Source of the DNA: an uncultured Oscillospiraceae bacterium
GTDB taxonomy: Bacteria; Bacillota; Clostridia; Oscillospirales; Acutalibacteraceae
Assembly (NCBI GenBank): GCA_900555705.1
Contig: USLV01000020.1
Coordinates: 1-11,070, forward strand
Direction: 5' to 3'
DNA length: 11,070 nt
Position numbers and translations under genes: made by a program. This document shows positions 7,699-11,070 of this stretch, one piece after another. The notes below the pieces were generated by a model, which worked only from the letters and a program-made list of their open reading frames with translations, was not told the origin of the DNA and ran no database searches. Position 1 is the first letter of the stretch; each line of letters begins with the position of its first letter.

Positions 7699-8691
7699 AT
7701 GCGGAGGAAATGGTGGATCGCGCTGCTGGCGCTGCTGGCCGCCTGCGTCGTCTGTGCCGGGAGCGTGCCGGCGGCGATCCCGCTGGATGTGGGCAACGAG
7801 GTGGACTACGGCGGTGGCGGCGGCTGGGATTCCGGCGGCGGAGATTGGGATTTCGGCGGCTGGGATTCGGATGACGATGACGACGGCGGGGTGTTCTTCT
7901 TTTTCGGCGGTGGCGACAGCGGAAGCGGCGGTGGAAGCGTCGGAACGGCTGTGGTCGCCGTGGTGATTGTGGCGATTGTTGTGCTGGCGGTGTTCCGGGC
8001 GAATAAGAGCCGGCATACGGCAGGCCACGGCGTACCTGCGGCACCGGTGCGCAGTCCGGGTAACCACGAGGCCGAGATCCTGCCCGCGATTGGGGCGGTG
8101 GATCCGCAGTTCAGCAAAGACGCCTTCCTTGGATTTGCGAAGGAGGTGTATATGACGCTGCAGCAGGCCTGGACCGAGCGGGACTGGGAGAAGATCCGTC
8201 CGTTCGAGAAGGAGGAGCTCTATCGGCAGCATGAGCTGCAGTTGCAGGAGTATATCCGCAACGGTCAGATCAACGTGGTGGAGCGGATCAATGTCAACCA
8301 GGCGTATCTCCACAAATATGAGCGCGACCGCCAGTATGAATATCTCACCGTCTGCCTCAAGGCGCGGTTCAATGACTATATCATCGACGAGAAGACCCGC
8401 GCGGTGCTGAAGGGCGATCCGAACCGCGAGATATTCATGCAGTATCTGATGACCTTTACGCGCCGGACAGGTGTACAGACCACGGCGGCCGGAGATGGAC
8501 CGGAAACCGTTGCCTGTCCGAACTGCGGCGCCCCGGTTCGTATTACGAGCGCGGGCCGGTGCGAATACTGCGATTTCATCATCACCACCGGCGAGCATGA
8601 CTGGGTGCTCTCGGCCTATCACAGTGTTAAGCCGGGTGTCGCGACGGATGAGCGTGGTGTGGTCCTGCGCGACGGCGAAGGTGAGGCATAA
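7699..8691 (+). CDS. TIM44-like domain membrane protein with zinc ribbon
   Basis: A 330-residue protein with a readable modular plan. Residues 1-26 form a signal-like hydrophobic segment. Residues 35-80 are a low-complexity Gly/Asp/Trp stretch with DSDDDDDGG and FFFF. Residues 82-100 are a transmembrane helix followed by positive residues (RANKSRH). About 140-258 is a TIM44-like domain, an NTF2-type fold recognisable in FLGFAKEVYMTLQQAWTERD and NGQINVVERINV. A C-terminal zinc ribbon has Cys273, Cys276, Cys288 and Cys291 (CPNCG then CEYC). The Gly/Asp stretch should lie outside and the TIM44 and zinc-ribbon parts inside the cell. I start at ATG 7699 because AGGGGGAGG (7682-7690) is eight bases upstream; an in-frame GTG at 7672 would overlap prmA. 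Bacterial TIM44-like zinc-ribbon proteins are common in Clostridia without an assigned function. With the next two genes it resembles the B. subtilis ydjGHI envelope-stress set. Confidence 0.85.
   Translation: MRRKWWIALLALLAACVVCAGSVPAAIPLDVGNEVDYGGGGGWDSGGGDWDFGGWDSDDDDDGGVFFFFGGGDSGSGGGSVGTAVVAVVIVAIVVLAVFRANKSRHTAGHGVPAAPVRSPGNHEAEILPAIGAVDPQFSKDAFLGFAKEVYMTLQQAWTERDWEKIRPFEKEELYRQHELQLQEYIRNGQINVVERINVNQAYLHKYERDRQYEYLTVCLKARFNDYIIDEKTRAVLKGDPNREIFMQYLMTFTRRTGVQTTAAGDGPETVACPNCGAPVRITSAGRCEYCDFIITTGEHDWVLSAYHSVKPGVATDERGVVLRDGEGEA
7819..7868 (+). repeat. Short direct repeat in the Gly/Trp/Asp-rich coding segment
   Basis: The 14-base unit GGCGGCTGGGATTC occurs at 7819-7832 and again at 7855-7868, 36 bases (12 codons) apart in the same frame. 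It encodes GGWDS twice, with a related GDWDF unit between the copies. It suggests the extracytoplasmic linker grew by in-frame duplication and may vary in length between strains. Confidence 0.6.
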
Positions 8692-8694
8692 CCG

Positions 8695-9384
8695 ATGATG
8701 GGCTGGATCATACTGGCTGTAGTGCTGGTCGGCATGCTGCTGCTTGTCCTGACTATCCGCCGCCGGGTGCGGCGGTTGTCCCGGCAGATATTCGGTTCGG
8801 ACAGCCTGCTTGAAGAGCTGACCCGGGTGCAGGAGGAGGCGGACAACACGCCACGCTCGCTCTCCGGCGGCGACGCGATCTATCTCCCGGCGATTCTTCG
8901 GGATTTTCCCGAGTTCAACGCCGTGCTCGCCAAAAGTCGGGTACAGGCAGTTGTCACCGCCTTTCTCGAGGCGGTGGAGCAGGGGGACAGCGGCCGACTG
9001 CCGCCGTCCTGCGGCGAGGCGATTGTCCGCCTCGCGGAAAGCCGGATTGCGGATGCCCGGCGGACGGGCGTTCCGTTTGTGGCCGACGGGCTGGTATTTC
9101 ATAACACCACCATCGCGCGCTATCTCCGCAGCGGCCATGACCGCACAATCCTGTTTCAGACAGCGTTTGCCTGCCGGGACGGGAGCGGGCGGCTCCGTCA
9201 GGAGAAGGCGGAGCTGGCCATGACCTATACGCTGCAAAGCGAGGACAGCGCGCTGTCCCTGCGGTGTGCCCACTGCGGTGCGCCGGTAGCGGATGTTGGG
9301 GTCAAGGTCTGTGCTTATTGCGGGAGCGGTGTCCTTCCCGTCCAGGATAAGATCTGGCGGGCGGCGGAGCTACGATTTTGCTGA
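8695..9384 (+). CDS. Membrane-anchored zinc-ribbon protein (YdjH-like/TIM44-associated)
   Basis: A 229-residue protein with one N-terminal membrane anchor (about 3-20) followed by a strongly basic stretch (IRRRVRRLSR), which places the rest in the cytoplasm. Next comes SLSGGDAIYLPAILRDFPEFN (55-75), a motif I recognise from Firmicutes hypothetical proteins of this kind. An alpha/beta region to about 182 could be a diverged TIM44/NTF2-like fold. A C-terminal zinc ribbon has Cys191, Cys194, Cys206 and Cys209 (CAHCGAPV then CAYCG), closely like that of the preceding protein. Only three bases separate it from the upstream stop, so the two are almost certainly translated together; AAGGTGAG (8678-8685) is the likely ribosome site. 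ATG 8698 is an equally possible start. The precise function is unknown; the pairing suggests a heteromeric membrane complex with the upstream protein. Confidence 0.75.
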   Translation: MMGWIILAVVLVGMLLLVLTIRRRVRRLSRQIFGSDSLLEELTRVQEEADNTPRSLSGGDAIYLPAILRDFPEFNAVLAKSRVQAVVTAFLEAVEQGDSGRLPPSCGEAIVRLAESRIADARRTGVPFVADGLVFHNTTIARYLRSGHDRTILFQTAFACRDGSGRLRQEKAELAMTYTLQSEDSALSLRCAHCGAPVADVGVKVCAYCGSGVLPVQDKIWRAAELRFC

Positions 9385-9417
9385 GGCAATCATATTAAAA
9401 TAAAGGAGTGCTGATTG

Positions 9418-10713
9418 ATGGGACTGATTAAAGCGATTACCGGTGCGGTTGGCGGCGTGCTTGCCGACCAGTGGGTGGACTATATCAAGTGCGATGCGCT
9501 GCCGATGAATGTGCTGGCGGTGAAGGGGCAGAAATATATTGGCCCGCGCAGCTCCAACACGAAGAGTGACGACAACGTGATCTCCGACGGCTCGCGTGTC
9601 GATGTGGCGGACGGCCAGTGTATGCTGGTGGTGGAGAACGGCAAGGTAGTGGACTTCTGCGCCGAGCCGGGTCAGTATACCTACCAGACCGGCACTCAGC
9701 CGTCGATGCTCAGCGGCGGGTTTAAGGGACTTGCCGCGAGCTTCGGCCAGGTCGGCAAACGATTCACAGCCGGCGGCCAGATTCTCTCCGCCCAGCGGGT
9801 GTATTATATCAACACAAAAGAGCTGATGGGTAATAAATGGGGCGTCGGCGGCGTTCCCTTCCGCGACAGTGAGTTCAGCTTCACGATGAAGCTGTCCGCC
9901 TATGGCGAGTATTCCTACCGCATCACCGATCCGCTGCTGTTCTATGCGAATGTCTGCGGCAATGTGGACGGGACCTTCACCCGCGACCGTATCGACAGCC
10001 AGCTCAAGGCGGAACTGCAAACCGCCATGCAGCCGGCACTCGGCCGGGTGGCGCTGCGGCGCATCCCCTATGACCAGCTGCCGCTCTTCACACGGGAGAT
10101 CTGTGAGGAGCTCGACCGGGAACTGACGGCGGACTGGACCGAGACACGCGGCATCTCGGTCGTGTCGATGGCGTTGGCCTCGGTGGCGCCGGATGAGGAG
10201 AGCGCGAAGAAGATCGCCTCCTTCCAGGAGTCACGGGTCTATACCGATGCCCGCATGATGGGCGCTCGGCTTGGCACAGCGCAGGCGAACGCGATGGAGA
10301 GCGCCGCGCAGAACGAAGCGGGTGCGATGACCGGGTTTATGGGCATGGGCTTTGCCGGTCAGATGGGCGGTATGAACGCGGCGCAGCTCTATCAGATGGG
10401 TGGCAATCCGCCGCCGAACCCGCCGACACCTCCGGCTCCGGTGCCGCCGGTTGATCCGGCGCCGCCCGCTCCGGCTGCGCCCGAGGCTGAGTCTGCTCCC
10501 GAAGAGGCAGCGCCGCAGCAGGAGGGGTGGACCTGTCCCGGCTGCGGTCATGTGTCGCAGGGAAAATTCTGCCCGGAATGCGGGACAAAGCGGCCCGTTG
10601 ATGCGCCGCTCTACCGTTGCGATAAATGCGGCTGGCAGCCTGCCGATCCGCAGCATCCCCCGAAATTCTGTCCCGAATGCGGTGACCGCTTCGATGAGGA
10701 GGATCAGATCTGA
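9418..10713 (+). CDS. SPFH-domain protein with two C-terminal zinc ribbons (YdjI-like)
   Basis: A 431-residue protein of the YdjI-type SPFH (stomatin/prohibitin/flotillin/HflKC) group, often labelled 'virion core protein' in databases. The N-terminus GLIKAITGAVGGVLADQW (2-19) is typical: an amphipathic stretch and no true transmembrane helix. The SPFH region runs to about 265, followed by an Ala/Gly/Met-rich helical segment (to about 330). A Pro/Ala-rich linker (331-366) leads to two zinc ribbons: Cys373, 376, 385, 388 (CPGCG, CPECG) and Cys401, 404, 418, 421 (CDKCG, CPECG). Start ATG 9418 follows AAGGAG (9403-9408) at nine bases; a TTG three bases earlier is less likely. In B. subtilis, YdjI is known to link PspA to the membrane with YdjG and YdjH. 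Here it closes the operon after two zinc-ribbon membrane proteins, implying a similar scaffold. No PspA gene is in view. Confidence 0.88.
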   Translation: MGLIKAITGAVGGVLADQWVDYIKCDALPMNVLAVKGQKYIGPRSSNTKSDDNVISDGSRVDVADGQCMLVVENGKVVDFCAEPGQYTYQTGTQPSMLSGGFKGLAASFGQVGKRFTAGGQILSAQRVYYINTKELMGNKWGVGGVPFRDSEFSFTMKLSAYGEYSYRITDPLLFYANVCGNVDGTFTRDRIDSQLKAELQTAMQPALGRVALRRIPYDQLPLFTREICEELDRELTADWTETRGISVVSMALASVAPDEESAKKIASFQESRVYTDARMMGARLGTAQANAMESAAQNEAGAMTGFMGMGFAGQMGGMNAAQLYQMGGNPPPNPPTPPAPVPPVDPAPPAPAAPEAESAPEEAAPQQEGWTCPGCGHVSQGKFCPECGTKRPVDAPLYRCDKCGWQPADPQHPPKFCPECGDRFDEEDQI

Positions 10714-10724
10714 TCTCCCGTTTC

Positions 10725-10776
10725 CATGCCCGCCCGGCTGAGGCTTTCTGTGCCTTCGGCCGGGCGGGCGTGTTTT
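10725..10776 (+). terminator. Intrinsic terminator after the SPFH gene
   Basis: CATGCCCGCCCGGC (10725-10738) pairs with GCCGGGCGGGCGTG (10759-10772) in a 14-base, very GC-rich stem with one G-T pair. A loop of about 20 bases contains a small inner GGC/GCC stem. TTTT follows at 10773-10776. It lies 11 bases after the stop and should end the operon that begins near 2908. Confidence 0.88.
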
Positions 10777-10852
10777 CGACGCCAATTCCGCAGCTTTGCC
10801 ACGTTTTTTGTGTGCTCTGCACGCGCACAGGGTTACAGATTTGTTGCCATTC

Positions 10853-10881
10853 TTGACTTTGTTGGTGGCATGATATACAAT
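10853..10881 (+). promoter_or_regulatory. Sigma-A-type promoter ahead of the contig-end gene
   Basis: TTGACT (10853-10858) and TACAAT (10876-10881) are separated by 17 bases, one mismatch from consensus each. Predicted transcription start is near 10888, leaving a GC-rich leader of about 90 bases before the ATG at 10980. I see no convincing riboswitch or operator in that leader, nor anything else identifiable in the 266-base gap after the SPFH gene. Confidence 0.75.
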
Positions 10882-10979
10882 GAAAAGGCTGAATTTTTCT
10901 GAAAAACGGAGGCTTTCCGCCCGGCTGCGGCTGTCCGGCCGTGGTTCTGCGGGTGGGAGCGAGAAGGAGGTTTCCGCTC

Positions 10980-11024
10980 ATGGCGAATACCGATCGACTG
11001 TGCATGGGCTGCATGCAGCCGCTG
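10980..11024 (+). CDS. N-terminal fragment of a CxxC (zinc-ribbon) protein, possibly a Ser/Thr kinase
   Basis: Only 15 codons are genomic: MANTDRLCMGCMQPL. AAGGAGG (10964-10970) lies nine bases before the ATG, and a promoter stands upstream, so this is a genuine gene start. The reading frame then runs into sequencing adapter and appears to stop at 11043-11045, which is an artefact. The short LCMGCM motif near the start is what I would expect of the first half of an N-terminal zinc ribbon in clostridial Ser/Thr protein kinase-like proteins, but 15 residues cannot prove it; any zinc-ribbon protein could begin this way. It is a 3'-truncated gene at a contig end. Confidence 0.55.
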
Positions 11025-11070
11025 CTGTCTCTTATACACATCTGACGCTGCCGACGAAGCTAGAAGTGTA
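11025..11070. other. Nextera/Tn5 adapter read-through (sequencing contamination)
   Basis: Bases 11025-11043 are CTGTCTCTTATACACATCT, the 19-base Tn5 mosaic end used in Nextera libraries. GACGCTGCCGACGA (11044-11057) is the reverse complement of the Read 1 adapter part. AGCTAGAA (11058-11065) sits exactly where the reverse complement of an 8-base i5 index belongs (index TTCTAGCT), and GTGTA (11066-11070) is the start of the flow-cell primer sequence that follows it. None of this is organismal DNA; it is untrimmed adapter at the contig end, not a Tn5 insertion. Confidence 0.98.

Noticed and set aside
5001..7796. A 931-codon open frame on the reverse strand opposite the PII-like, mutase and prmA genes
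   Set aside because: It is a mirror of GC-rich coding DNA: the + strand holds three well-recognised protein families over the same span, and the reverse translation is rich in Arg/His/Pro/Gln with no recognisable domain.
10824..10850. GTGTGC...GCGCAC hairpin between the last terminator and the next promoter
   Set aside because: The T-run lies before and not after the hairpin on the + strand, so it does not fit a terminator, and no riboswitch-like structure is evident.
10337..11041. Reverse-strand open frames starting MCIRDS (to 11041) and MYKRQ (to 11039)
   Set aside because: Both begin inside the Tn5 mosaic end; these starts are the translated adapter, so the frames are artefacts.
11025..11043. 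Tn5 mosaic end as a sign of a real transposon insertion
   Set aside because: It is followed by Nextera adapter, an index-length spacer and flow-cell primer bases, not by Tn5/IS50 sequence.

Overview
This GC-rich window, with dense, mostly plus-strand, tightly packed genes, looks like chromosomal DNA from a high-GC member of the Clostridia. An Oscillospiraceae-type gut anaerobe is my best guess. The pointers are a GTP-type PEP carboxykinase behind a near-consensus sigma-A promoter, strong AAGGAGG ribosome binding sites, a DUF1538 membrane protein paired with a PII-like protein, and a set of zinc-ribbon/TIM44/SPFH membrane-associated proteins. The taxonomic call is inference; there is no rRNA or other marker. 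All supported genes lie on the + strand. The window is the end of an assembly contig: its last 46 bases (11025-11070) are Nextera sequencing adapter, not genome.

Layout. (1) 1-872: 3' part of tsaD, the universal tRNA t6A37 enzyme, cut at its 5' end by the window edge. (2) 873-2850: a monocistronic metabolic unit. A promoter (961-989) drives pckG (1032-2792), GTP-dependent phosphoenolpyruvate carboxykinase, which ends at a strong intrinsic terminator (2806-2850). (3) 2873-10776: one long apparent operon with a single clear promoter (2873-2901) and a single clear terminator (10725-10776), with gaps of 3-34 bases between genes. In order it holds a duplicated DUF1538 membrane protein, a tandem PII-like signal protein, a phosphoglucomutase/phosphomannomutase-family enzyme, prmA (ribosomal protein L11 methyltransferase), a TIM44-like membrane protein with a zinc ribbon, a second membrane-anchored zinc-ribbon protein, and a YdjI-type SPFH protein with two C-terminal zinc ribbons. 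(4) 10777-11024: a new promoter (10853-10881) and leader precede the first 15 codons of a protein starting with a CxxC motif, probably the N-terminal zinc ribbon of a Ser/Thr-kinase-like protein. The contig ends there.

How the genes may work together. Two modules inside the operon deserve attention. The DUF1538/PII-like pair resembles other transporter-plus-PII arrangements (AmtB/GlnK, SbtA/SbtB), so the duplicated membrane protein may be a transporter or channel gated by the PII-like protein; its substrate is unknown. The TIM44-like / zinc-ribbon / SPFH trio resembles the Bacillus subtilis ydjG-ydjH-ydjI set, which works with PspA in envelope stress, but no pspA is present in the window. The sugar-phosphate mutase and prmA between the two modules look like housekeeping genes sharing the transcript.
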